The translations under genes were made by a program, and so were the position numbers. Positions 1 to 11,567 of a DNA stretch of 64,000 bases are shown here, one piece after another. The DNA is taken from assembly GCA_947179155.2 (NCBI GenBank), contig OX359267.1, positions 39,634,292 through 39,698,291 of the forward strand. Reading direction: 5' to 3'. The DNA is from Hedera helix. Taxonomy: Eukaryota > Streptophyta > Magnoliopsida > Apiales > Araliaceae. The stretch's first letter is position 1. Every line of letters begins with the position of its first letter. The notes beneath the pieces were generated by a model that made no database searches, had not been told where the DNA came from, and saw only the letters and a list, made by a program, of their open reading frames with translations.

Positions 1-2214
1 TGCTTAAATGATGAAGAAAAATTATTATTGTGGTTTAAAATAAATTGTAGTATTTGATTACGTGAACATCCTTGAGTTTTGAGATTAAAAATCATGTATG
101 TGATGTATTTGTGAAAATTTTGAAGCGAATAAATTTTTACCAAAAATTTGTGAAATAATTCATGGGTATTTGATTTATTAAGTTATTAATGATTGTTAAG
201 TTTTGTGTAATTGATTTAGAAATTTAAAGTAGTTTAAAGCTTTCTTGATGGTGCTTTAATGGCATTTTATGTTGAGGAAGATGAACCAGTATGCTATGCC
301 GCGAATCCAGGAAATTTCTAACCAATTTAGAGGTTTTGACCAAATTACGAAATTGCCCTCCGAATTTATTTTGTTAATGATTTCCGATTCTGTCATATTC
401 TATCCAGAATTTGGAAAAGTTTCTTTCTACAAAGTTGTAGATAATTAAATTTCGTGTGAATTGGACTTAAGATTTGTAATTTTTTGATAAACGAGCTAAT
501 TTCTATAAATTTTGGAAGTTTCAGCACATTAAAAATTAAATTTTAATTATTAAAAATATTTTATGCTGAAGTCATTTCTGAACAGAAATATTTTACTATT
601 ATGTCTAATTTTTCTAAAAATTTTGGTGAATTTTTGAGAAGCATAAGTATTTATTGTATCTTAAGGCTATTTATAGTTAATGTAAAAATAAGTGAAAATT
701 CATAGAAAATTCTATAAATATTGGGAAATTACGAAGTTTGTTGAAAACTTTTATAATAAATATTTTGGATTAATATTTAAATGTTTTAAATATTAATCTA
801 GTTAGTTTAATATTATATTTTCCAAATTTATGAAATTAATTATTATTTAATTAATATTAAACAATAAACAATGATGATAAATTAATTAATTATTATTTAA
901 TTACTATTAAATAATAATTAAAGACAACTAAGATTGATTATTTAATTATTTATTATTTGATTAACTGTAAATAATAAATAAATCCAATTAGTTATTATTT
1001 ATTAATAAATAATAACTAAGGATATTTGATTATTTATAATATAATATGATTATTTATTATTTGATTAACTTTAAATAATAAATAAATCTAGTAAGTTATT
1101 ATTTATTATTAAATAATAACTAAAGGTAGTTAATTACTTACTATTTAATTAATGTTAAATAGTAATTAAATGAAATTAGATTTAATGAAATAAAGAAAAT
1201 GTCTTTTAGCTCATTTGTTTAAACAATTATAATAAATTGTTTAATAATTTAATAAGTGTTTAACACTTGAGAAAATTGATATAAATTAATTAAATTATTA
1301 ACCTAAGATTGATTAATTATTTTATAGGTTAATGATAGTATATTAAATTACTTGTTATGTCACTTTTATTTGCTAGATAAATAGCATATTTGAGCGCATA
1401 ATTGTACAATTTTACGTAGTGCTAATTGATAGACCAATATTGTTAATATTATGTCATTCAAATAGAGTTATTTAAAGCTAGTTAGCTGTAGATCGACTAT
1501 GAGGCAAGTCCCTAAACCCTACTCAATTTATATTCGAGCATGATATATTATTTTATTGAGCAAGTTTCCTAACTCAAACTCAAGTTATTATGTTTCAAGC
1601 ATGTTAGTTGTTTAATTTTGTATAATTATTCCACCTCTTTAAATTGTTGATTCGCACACAGTGCATGTTATTTGTGTTCATCAAATATGAAAAGTTGATC
1701 ACCTTCATTACCCTAAGGTTCAGTTAAATTTGTTCATAGTCGTTATTGACACTCAACATTAATTGACTTAGTCATTCAATTATTGAAATTATGATTCGTA
1801 CTCTTTCATAATTATTATATTGTTGAAAATTCAAAAGCTTATTTTTTTTTTCAATCATGATATATCGTTATTGTATTTAAACTTGCTGAGCAAAGTCGTT
1901 ACTCACTCTTGCTATATCATGATAAAAAATTTCAGAATAGTACGAATATTCGAGGAAAGACGGAGATAAAAGCGGAGGACAAGATTATTGTGTTATTCAA
2001 GATAACTAATTAGTTATTCGATGTAAGTTAATTGTGTAAACCTTTTTATGAATCTAGAGGTATATATGTAAACCTTGGAAAATGTTGTAGAATACTCTTA
2101 AATAAACAATTTATGTTTATATATTTCTGCATTAGTTATAGATCATGTTTGAAGATGTTGTATCGTGACGTACCAAGTCTAAGGTTCAAAGTACTTGGAT
2201 TTGGGGGCGTTATA
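1..2214 (+). mobile_element. Ty3/Gypsy-type LTR, 3' part (enters from the left edge)
   Basis: Very AT-rich sequence with no coding potential. It ends at 2209-2214 in GGGGGCGTTATA, which matches the end of the LTR family seen complete at 45949-47546 (GGGGGCGTCACA in the better copy at 3064). A decayed primer-binding site follows at once, so this is probably the 5' LTR of a plus-strand element. The left boundary lies outside the window or has decayed beyond recognition. The differences from the consensus end are C-to-T changes, as expected for an old methylated element. Confidence 0.45.
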
Positions 2215-2216
2215 AG

Positions 2217-2229
2217 TTGATATCAAAGC
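2217..2229 (+). other. Degenerate tRNA-Met primer-binding site
   Basis: TTGATATCAAAGC lies two bases after the LTR end at 2214. It resembles the plant initiator-Met tRNA primer site (TGGTATCAGAGC) with G-to-A changes. Position and sequence together support a Gypsy-type retrotransposon here. Confidence 0.5.
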
Positions 2230-2689
2230 TGATAGGTTATAAACCTTAGGTAAGAGTACCTTAAGCTATAACCAAAGTAGAAGATAAGTAAAATGGTAAA
2301 GAAATAAACTTGGGTAGAGTTTAAGTAATAAAAGATGAATTTTGAAAATTCATATATTGAGGATTATCCAAAGGTAGATTTGAGAAGATATAAGACGAAT
2401 GAAAAGGGTAATGTTATACCTAATTTGAAGAAGTGATAGAGAATATCTTATAATAAGATTTTGAGAAGCAGAAAGAAAATGCTAACAAGGTCATGAAATG
2501 ATCTAGAGAGATGAACTCGTAAGGCGTCAGATGTGCTAAAATATGAATGGAGTGAATTCATATTCAGTTAAGAAAATTAGAAGGTTTGTAGGTTTTTAAT
2601 TGAGGACTCATATTAGTGGCTGATTTGTACGATTTCTTATATGGCAGGAAATTTGTGCTTGGTTTTAGAGTCACTTAGCTTCCTATATT
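2230..2689 (+). mobile_element. Retrotransposon leader remnant, non-coding
   Basis: This A-rich stretch follows the primer-binding site. I see no gag or pol reading frame. It is probably the untranslated leader of the retroelement at 1-2214, broken off before coding sequence begins. Confidence 0.3.
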
Positions 2690-3064
2690 AATATAGTGGT
2701 TGAGTTGAACGAACCCTTGTATGGGCGGGGGCTATGATATGTCAGCGAACCAATTAGGGAGATACTGCTGCGAAACTTGCACGATCAGTGTGTATCGAAG
2801 AAGAAAGATATGCACTGATGGCATGTGTTTCCTTACAGTGTTGAACAATTGGGAAACTGATATATTACGCACCGATGGAGTGAAGGTCCGAGAGATAGTT
2901 GTAGTAGTCTTCACATATTGTAAATAGTGTGACAATAATAGTGAAAACTTAGTTGTGTATTATTGAGTTCCGTATTTTTTTACTATATACTATTTTGTAT
3001 TAGTTATCGTATATTTTTGGCGTCTCAAATTGGGCTGTGAAGGCCCATATTTGGGGGCGTCACA
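2690..3064 (+). mobile_element. 3' end of a second Gypsy-type LTR
   Basis: The last ~370 bases resemble the 3' end of the solo LTR at 45949-47546. Both have a GTAGTCTTCAC block, then TTAGTTGTGTATTATTG, then a stretch ending GGGGGCGTCACA (here) or GGGAGTCACA (there). The 5' part is missing or unrecognisable. It stops directly at the glycine-rich inverted duplication beginning at 3065. Confidence 0.55.
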
Positions 3065-3330
3065 ACCACCACCACCATCGTATCCACCACCGACACCATA
3101 TTGTCCATGGAAGGAAGCCGGATTAGTGGATTAAGAGATGTAATTGAATTTATTGGAAGAATTTTCACATTAAGACTAATTAAAGAAACGAATGTAAATA
3201 CTTGCTTTTCATGTGAAAAATCTTCCAATAAATTCAGTTTTATCTCTTAACCCATTAATTAATTTGTCTTCCTTTTCAAGACTGATATGGTGGCGGCCGT
3301 GGATATGGTGGTGTTATCGGATACGGAGGA
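3065..3330. repeat. Imperfect palindrome: head-to-head copies of a glycine-rich gene piece
   Basis: The left arm (about 3065-3172), reverse-complemented, matches the right arm (about 3209-3330). Outer parts of both arms encode Gly/Tyr-rich sequence reading outward (left arm minus strand, right arm plus strand). Inner parts share TTAAGAGAT, AATTTATTGGAAGA and TTTTCAC blocks. About 36 unpaired bases lie in the middle. RNA across this region could fold into a hairpin with arms of about 110 bases. Confidence 0.65.
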
Positions 3331-3520
3331 GGTGTTGGTGGAAACACTTACTACAAGTGTGGTGAGATTAGGCATATTGCATATGAATGCTACCATGACG
3401 GTCGCGGAGGTGGTAGCGGTAGAAGGTATAGTGGTGGCGGTGGAGGTAGTTACTACAAATGCGGAGAGGACGGGCACTGATTTGTTCAAGATTTCCCAAA
3501 CTCAATCTGTTAGACAAGGT
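3283..3520 (+). pseudogene. Fragment of a glycine-rich protein with CCHC zinc knuckles
   Basis: The forward frame starting near 3283 reads GYGGGRGYGG, then two degenerate zinc knuckles, YYKCGEIRHIAYEC and YYKCGEDGH followed by a stop near 3478. In plant glycine-rich cold-shock-domain proteins of the GRP2/CSP type the knuckle is C-X2-C-X4-H-X4-C. Here the first cysteine of both knuckles is tyrosine and the second knuckle is cut by the stop. No cold-shock domain is visible. The piece forms the right side of the palindrome at 3065-3330. I read it as a dead fragment of a nucleic-acid-binding protein gene. Confidence 0.55.
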
Positions 3521-3540
3521 CTCTGTCAATGATATAATTT

Positions 3541-5730
3541 AAAATAATATGATCGTATTCAGCTTAGAAACTCATTCAAAATTCACTTATTAGGAGTGAA
3601 TTTTAAATAGTCTCTAGTTTGGGATTGTTCTTGTATGTCAGGCTCGCACTTAGGCTAGTGTCAACGACTGAAGCAAATGTATCTGTTTGTTCTGAATAAA
3701 TTTTGGTTTATTTATCTTCTATTATTCTCCGGGTGCATACTTAGACCGTACAAATTATAGTCTATTTCGTGTACTTTGAGACCGATGGGAGATGCTGCCG
3801 AAATTTCAGTGAACAACAAATACGAAAAAGTGGCTTAGGTCGGGGACCAAGTCAGATCCCGTAGGCCCCGACTACTATGGATGAGGGGATTCTCATCCAG
3901 ATTCAACCTCCTCCTTACAACATGTAAGTTATATAGTTGTTATATTAGCAGTGTTGTAGATAATTTCTGTAAATTATTTTAAATATTAAAATAAAAGTAA
4001 TTATCTTTAATGTAAATTGTTGTATATTTTAATGATTTTGCAGATCACAAGATTGTGATGTGCATTTCACAATTATGTTTACAGAGCTGGCCTACGTCAG
4101 TTATTACATGGGCGAGCACACCTCTCGCCCACAAAGATGCAGTATGGGCTGAATTTTAAGTATATTTTTTTTAATTCTATAAGATAATTTAATTAATGAA
4201 CTAATATTTTTTTTGTAGTGTTGGATTATATTATTATTATTATTATTATATTTTTATTTGCAGAAAATGTATAGATGGGACGACGTGCATGCAACAATAA
4301 TACAAACATTTTTTTGGCAAAAGCGCGTCATCCGAACTAAAGATAACTTGAACAAAGAAAGACAAAAAGCCCTGTAGAATGCTCAAATTGACCATTTAGA
4401 AAAGACTAAGTAGTACATGCATGAGTATTGCCCCTAGTGGGACGCGCAACCCATATGGACTGACATGTGTGAGCAGTGAAAATTTGAGAGCTGGCCTAAG
4501 TGATGTAAGACTGTCGCTACGAACAGAGCCTCAGGTGCACCTGAATAAGACAAGGCAAAAGGAACTTATAGGGGCAGCAATATCTCGCAGCTGTAGCATA
4601 TTGCTACCAAGGTACGTATTTTGTGAAGTATTTTTTATATTATGTTTACATTCATTATATCAATATAAGAGCATGTGATTAGTATATGTTATGTATGGAT
4701 TCCTAGTTATATTTATAAGAGACTACATTATAGGGTCAATCTATCCATTGACTGGATGTGTACGTGGTCACCCACGATTGTATACTAGAGGCGCTCCAGA
4801 TAAATGTAAGTTTTTATAAGTTGATATGTTGTTTATAATTTTTAACGTCAGTCGTTCTTTAGTGTAATTAATTATTTAATTATAACCTATTTAATTTTTA
4901 ACCTGATGACATGATACTTATAACGCATTAATGGACAAGAGCTATCCTGCTAGCACCCTACGGCCGCCGATAAATCAAGAATTGTGGGATAGGGCGTCGG
5001 TTGTGAAGAAAAATTACGTCAAAGGACAACGATGCCGACCGTCTATCAGTGGCACGAGCAGTTTTGCCATGCAATCTACTCATACATCAGACATCAGGCC
5101 ACACGAACACCCCGCATACTGCTGCTGACTGTGTCAGACCTATTTGTCAAAATCGTGAGCTTTTTCATACACTGTGGACGCACAACTACAGTCTTTGGGA
5201 CCTGATGAGTTGGCAAATGTAATGGTGGCTGTAGCATAGCACCATAATGGCTTCGAGATAATCTTAGTACTTGGTACTTACAAATACTCAAATTACTTAA
5301 TTAATATATATTTAACATTGTTTTATTCTTTTGTTTTATAGGCCCATTTGGACAAGGATATGTGAAGACGTTTTTATATTCTTCTCTTCGTTTTTTTCTA
5401 AGTTTTTATTAGTTTATGCATGGATATGATTTTTATATTCTGATCACCTTTGTATATAAACTTTACGTTGGTTGGTTTATATTTTAATTTGAATGGATTA
5501 CATTTTATATAATCTTTTTAGATATAATGAATGAATTAATTGATATTATGAATGCGTGTGAGATCACGTGACCATTACGTCAGCCTGAAGATGAGTCATT
5601 TTAACGACGGCTTTGGTCGCTGATGGTGATCGCCAGTATGAAATTAGCGACCAAAGAATCTGCGACTGCATGCGATCGCTGATAGATAATAGCAACCAAA
5701 TTCGGTCGCAGATAGGCTTTTTCTGTAGTG
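3541..5730 (+). mobile_element. Truncated CACTA (En/Spm) transposon, 3' end kept
   Basis: The right end at 5719-5730 is TTTTCTGTAGTG, the reverse complement of a CACTACAGAAAA terminus. Before it lie subterminal repeats built on GGTCGC, GCGACC and TCGCTGAT (5600-5715). Degenerate transposase-like coding lies at 4330-4700. I found no matching CACTAC terminus to the left, so the element is truncated and the left limit given here is approximate. Confidence 0.5.
4330..4700 (+). pseudogene. Decayed plant CACTA transposase fragment (Ptta/En-Spm type)
   Basis: One forward frame around 4420-4600 reads WDAQPIWTDMCEQ, then a stop, then KFESWPK and TNRASGAP. This resembles the Ptta/En-Spm transposase region carrying a W..MC..W..E.W motif and an NRAS motif. 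Several stops interrupt it and no long frame survives. The open frame at 4421-4678 is in a different register and is not the original protein. The identification is from memory of the family and is moderate at best; the CACTA-like terminus at 5730 supports it. Confidence 0.4.
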
Positions 5731-6650
5731 CTGGAAATCAGAGCTGCTTGTGTCTACTGGCTAATTTGACGTTGAAAAGTCAGTCAAATAATTACTATAT
5801 TTGGAACTCTGATAAGCTGGTATGACAGAAAGCTGTTTTGCCGAACTCCAAAATGCTCATAACAAAGATCTCAAGAATCAAGGCATTTAATTGAGCAACG
5901 ACTATCTTGCAACGGAAAGATTTGAAGAAATCTATATAAGAAAGAGCAAAATCCAAACCATAATGAGAGACATTGATTGAAAAAGTCAAAAATTCTAAAA
6001 AGCTCAAAAGTCTTACTATACGAAAAGCTAAACATCTCATTCAAGCTGCTAAGTATTAGAAGAAGAAAATCGTATCGTCAACTTAGCAACAACTCACAAC
6101 ATCCAATAAACCACATCTTGTTGTCTTTATGATGTCTTGCCAAGTCTAAGTGACTTGAAGAGATCTAAGTGATCTGGACTAAGTGTCTAGTATACCAAGT
6201 CTGGGTGACTTGAAGTGGTCTAAGTGATTTGGACTAAATATCCTTCTGTGTCGAAACTAAGTGACTCAAATGAACCTTAGTGATTCAATTGTAACTGATT
6301 TTTATGATCAATATCCTTAGTGGATTTCCTATTCTTGGAGTAGAAGAGAGGAGTATGAGTTATTACGTCTCCGAACCACTTTAAACTTGTTGTCTTACTC
6401 TTATAATCTGCATTTATTTTATGTTTTAATAATTTCAAGTTCCAAATCTCAGAACTATATTAGTTAAAACCTTATATCTAAGGGAGATTTTTCAAAGTGT
6501 ATTCCACTGTGCATAATTGATTTTGTGTTGCAAACTATCAATTAACATCAAAATACATAAAACTAAAAGTTTTTTTTAAAAGACATATTCAGCCCCCCTT
6601 CTATATCTTTTATGTGCCTCTGGGATATAACAATATTCATATTCGAAAAA
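5731..6650 (+). mobile_element. Possible Copia-type LTR remnant
   Basis: No gene is visible. The segment ends with TTCAGCCCCCCTTCT near 6588-6602, then GGGATATAACA at 6629, a combination often seen at the end of SIRE/Copia-like LTRs in plants. Short repeats of the phrase AAGTGACTTGAAG/AAGTGATCTGGAC occur at 6135-6240. Boundaries are not defined and I found no target duplication. Confidence 0.25.
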
Positions 6651-6854
6651 TTAATACCTTATCCATATTTGTATTCGATATTCGACAGATTTTAAAAATA
6701 TTATCTGTATTCGATATTTGAAATAATATCAGAATACGAATAATATCCATTTCTGTTTATTTTATTCGAACGAACATATATTATTCGAATATTCGGGTAT
6801 TCGAATTCGTTTATCAGTTGCCTAATAAATAATTTATTCAAATTATTTATAAAA

Positions 6855-6934
<80 letters not shown>

Positions 6935-8473
6935 CACTCATCACAATTTAAAATTTGTCAAGCATGTCATCATACATTATTAATCATAAAAATCAATCAA
7001 AATTTAAATATATATCTTAGAGAAAGTATTAAATTAACTGTATTTTCAATGAAAGATAATACTAATATATGATTCACTCTTTTTCTCGTACGTAAGTTTT
7101 AAAAATAAAATATTTATAACAAACTAATAACTATAATTTTATTTTTGTAGTATATAATTTTCTCGTTAAATGATATATTTTAGATATTTTACACTTTATA
7201 ATAAAAAAAATACATTAATTAAAATTAAATAAATTTATTTAAAATTTTAAATTTTATATTTAAAAGTGTTATTTTTTATTTTCTAAAAATGAAATAGCAA
7301 TTTAAAAAAATAATTTTTATATGATAATAAAAACTAATTATTATATATGTATAAATCGTTACTAAGGACAGAGTGTGCATGGAAGGAAGAATAGTTAGAA
7401 CTTAGAATCCTCTTCGATACTCTTCGTTTCTACGAAGAGAGTCTTATTCGTAAAATTTGTAAATATTGGGAACGTATTTTTTTTCATGGGTAAAAATAAT
7501 TTGTTAGTTAACCTTTTTTTGTGAAACGAAAAAAAATAGTAAATACAATTCTGTTTGTGGAAGGAAGGAGTTTTAAAGCTCTTAATATTTATTTTAACCG
7601 AATATTTTTTGACTCATTATTTAAATTGATTTAAACATATTCCATTCTATATATTCTTAATATTTGTTTTCATCAACCTATTTCTAACGGCAGATGGTTC
7701 TGTGGTTTTATATACTCCCTCTATTTCAAATTATAATATCATTGTTGACTTTAATTTTTAAATCAACTCAAAATATTTTTAAACTCAAAATTGAAATTGA
7801 GTTCTTTAATTTAAATCAATAGAATGCGCACTAAAAATTATAAACTATCTAAAACCTACTACTCATTGTCAAATTTATTATTTTATAATTTTTGATGAAT
7901 TATCTTAATTTTAAATTTAATAAATATATTTCAAATTTATTTTTAAAATTATATATACGCATTGAAAAGTAGTGACACTAACTAGTGATACAAGTATCTT
8001 CTAAAATTTAAGGGTTTAAATTCTGCAACAACAATAATCATCTTTTGAGACACCTAAATTAATTGATTGTGAATTTACTCGATAAGTACTATCACATGTA
8101 CTGAATTTTATTCATTTCATACTCGAGCGATAGATACTGCTACCAAATATAAACTAGCACAGACTAGGGTTTGCCCATCTAGCCTAGTCAAGCTAGGGTT
8201 TAATCTCAAGAAGCCTCAAACACTTGGTTGGAACATGTATATTAATGCATGCATGGTGGTAGGTACATTTTTGTATCATAACAAAACGGTGTTGGAGCTA
8301 ACTAATTATGGTGCCCATTCATGCATGCCATGCATTACCCAGTACGTATAGGCATCGTTCCACAATCAGAGGACTAACATGCATGTAGTTATCACTATTA
8401 CTCCACTACGTATACAGTGCTCTCGAAAATTTATTGCTCAAATAGTCTAAAGTGTATTAAAATATTGTGCAGT
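6651..8473. other. Intergenic AT-rich DNA, no gene seen
   Basis: It contains an ATTCG-rich stretch (6651-6830) with many TATTCGA repeats, a long TA microsatellite, a possible Stowaway-like MITE beginning ACTCCCTCTATTTC near 7713, and otherwise only short open frames. Nothing else is supportable. Confidence 0.6.
6860..6932. repeat. (TA)n microsatellite
   Basis: About 36 uninterrupted TA dinucleotides. Confidence 0.95.
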
Positions 8474-8499
8474 CACTACTACAAAAAAGTAAAAAGATA

Positions 8500-9010
8500 A
8501 CACTTAAAAAACGTTGTAATTTTCTCCCAGAAACGTCGAGGTTAAGGGTGTCATCTATTTGACCCATTTTATACAACGTTTTTAAAACGTTGTAGTTGGC
8601 TAATAATACAACGCTTTTTACTTAAAAAACGTTGTAGATTGTCCTTAAATAAATGCTAAGATGCATGAAAACGTTGTAGATGGTATCATTCCACAACATT
8701 TAGACTAATTTATACAACGTTTATAAGATGTCATCTATTGTAGTACATTTAGACAACGTTTTTAAAATGTTGTAGTGTAACATAAAAATGTTGTAATATA
8801 TCTTTGTTAATACATTACACAACGTTTAGGCTCATTTATATAACGTTTTAAAGGTGTCATCTATTTAGCACATTTCTGGTTTAAAATGTTGTAATTTGTT
8901 ACATCATACAACATTTAAACAAATTTATACAAGTTTTATAAAGTGTCATCTATTTGGTAACATTTAAACAACGTTTTCAGACAGTTGTAGTTTAACTGAA
9001 AAACAGTTGT
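8500..9010. repeat. CACTA left subterminal repeat array
   Basis: More than a dozen variants of ACAACGTTTT and AAAACGTTGTAG in both orientations are interspersed with GGTGTCATCTATTTG phrases. The same motif clusters at the other end (14355-14515). In this family such arrays are transposase-binding sites. Confidence 0.8.
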
Positions 9011-9249
9011 AGTTCACCCATATTTGAAAATACATACACAGTTTCTCATTAATGCAATGATATATAGCTAAAAAAAACTCTAAATTCTCATTTAAAATCA
9101 AAATGTATCAACCATTCTCAGTTTCAAAATACATCCAATAATACCACACGTTTACAGTTTCAAATTACTACATCTACAAAATATACCAACTATCCACAAA
9201 ATATACCAAACTAACTGTACACTTTGTTGAGCACTTTGTTACCCTTTCT

Positions 9250-11567
9250 TTATTCTAGGAGGACTCCTTGCTCTTCTTTATTGCACTCTTCTGTACATTT
9301 GTTTTCCTATAGACAATTTCAAAACACTTAATAAAGTTAAATATTTTCAATTATTTTCTTTGAAATTAGTGGAAGAAAATTGAAGACATCTAATTTGGGA
9401 CGGAAGACATCTAATTGAAGACATCTAATAAGCAAGAGGATAATACCTGTCGTGAATAATGCTCAGAGTCTCTTTTCATGGAAGCCATTTCGACTCTCAT
9501 CTTTTGAACTTCAGCCTGCAATCAGGTATATAATAGAAATAGATTCTTACATAACCTTGAGAAATTAATTTACAACATTAGAACATATACGTAACTTCTA
9601 ACCACAAAAAATCATGTCCTGGTTTCCTAATAAAATGTCTAATAAGCAGTACAATCTGCATTATTCTACTTTTATAGTTAATGATATAGACAAAAAACAC
9701 ATGCAAACATATAACTGTGCCTTTAGTTAAATTACTTGCATTTTATTTCTCCAACCTTCTTAGTGAAAGTGATGCTGCCAACCATCGTGGCTCCAATTGC
9801 AACAAATGCCACCTGCAGTCATATTGTTAGAATATGGAAATCAAGTAATTAGCTTTCTGTTTACAACAATACAAGGAAGAGCTGAACTATCAGTTAAGTT
9901 TGACAGTCACAGCCATATCACAGGTTAAAAAGCAGCTTTTCAAGTAATAATGAAGCAGAATTGATTTTATTATGATATGAAAAGGCCCTTGCTAATTGCA
10001 ATGGCAATTGTTCAGGCTATCAAGCATTCTTAATCTAGGTTTGAGTTTAAAGGGAAGTGACATCATGTGTAGAGATTCAGATTATCTGGATAATGGAACC
10101 AGCATCGGTAATGATACTAATGATCTAATGTCCTTTTCCAGTTCTGGTAGGCATGATATGAGATAGTTATTCCCATTTTTAAAATACTGACTTGAAATAT
10201 AAGAACTCTTGCTAGATGACAGGTAAACAATTATTAAGCTGCCTATCATGCTGTGCAAGATTTAAGACAAAAGTGACATCATAACAGTAGTGAAGAAATG
10301 ACAATATTAAATAAAATGGTCTAATCCTATGGTGCATGGAGGAGGATAAAGCCCATGCTCAATCATATCAGATTTTAATCATTATCGGATTGTAAAAAGA
10401 TTTAGTTTAGAATCATCTTGACTCAAGATGCACAAACAATCCGAGTCATCAATACCTCGTCATATTATTTGAGGCAAGTCCTACAGACAAATATTTGTAT
10501 TCTATAAATCACAAGTAAACATTACATATTCAAAGTCTAATACTGCAATTAATCAATGTTTGCACAATCCGGAAAAAATTATGTTGTGCTGATGGCAGAA
10601 CCAGTAGTACCACAAGGAAAGAACTGTTTTATGCATTATAAGATGAAAGGCATGGATCTTGCAATTTGGTGCGCCAAGACAGCTAGAATGTCTAGGTAAT
10701 TACGAAATAACTTAAATGGCTGACATAACAAACCTTCCCGAAATCTTCTGTTGAAATAATAGATACTGTTCGCTTATTCTCTGTGAAGACGTTACAATAC
10801 TTGCTATTCACAGCAATTGGATTGACCTAGAAGATAATAATACAGAAGCAATCAGGAAAAATACAAGATGAACAAAAAAGTTAATTCTACCAACCAATTA
10901 AAGCAGCAATGTTCAAAGAATCTATGTGAACATACTGTATATAAGGATCCAGGTATATGAACAAACCGCTCAACAGTTCCAGAAACTGGAAAGTGGAATC
11001 GATGATAATCCTGCAATAATATGGAGATTTAGAACTTCAAAGTGGTGATCCCATAATAATGAGTAATAACCTTTATCATGTGAAACATCAGGAAAATGCT
11101 TCATAACCATATACCTGTGGTGCCAGCCGGAATATCACCAAGGTCCCACCAATGAAAGCGCTAGAGCCTTCCTCCCGCCCTAGAAGACCTTGGATAGAGA
11201 ACTTTCGACCCTAGGACAGCAAGATCCAAGTTAGTAAGATAACATATAACATTTATATAATTAATATAAATATGAAGAGAATTGAGATATTGTCTCCATA
11301 AATAAACGAACAATGAAGCATCCATATTTAGACTCTTATTTTTTGAAAGTTGCTCATTCCAAGGTCTGCTTTGAGCTGTCATAAATGCATCCAGATTAAT
11401 GAAATCATAAAAGTATGTACCTTGATCCAAAATCTTAGACTATCTTCAGCGGTTCTAAATGCCATTAGACGGCTATCAGCAGCACATACAGCAACATCAT
11501 CACGTTCCTTGCAAGCAATTGGCCTTGCACCCGGCTTTAACTCTCTTATGAAAAATTCGTTAAATGT
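9250..11567 (-). CDS. Chimeric gene in the CACTA element: phosphatidylserine decarboxylase exons fused to a foreign tail
   Basis: Seven minus-strand exons with GT-AG borders can be read, all in phase 0: 11567-11421, 11210-11115, 11010-10936, 10826-10734, 9812-9756, 9515-9447 and 9306-9250 (stop). The first five (156 codons) match plant PSD2/PSD3-type phosphatidylserine decarboxylase: FNEFFIRELKPGARPIA, DSRLMAF, FRLAPQ, DYHRFHFPVSG, NSKYCNVFTENKR and VAIGATMVGSI. The last two give a 41-codon charged tail (AEVQKMRVEMASMKRD and on) that is not PSD. The PSD part stops before the C-terminal GGST self-cleavage motif that forms the pyruvoyl cofactor, so decarboxylase activity is not expected. An upstream exon ending at 11710 (phase 0) may precede it. 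Expression is unknown, and the frame could equally be chance survival of a young capture. Confidence 0.65.

Noticed and set aside
3287..3532. 81-codon Val-rich forward frame at the glycine-rich region
   Set aside because: It is the +1 reading of GGT/GGN codons; the Gly/Tyr frame with zinc-knuckle residues is the ancestral one.
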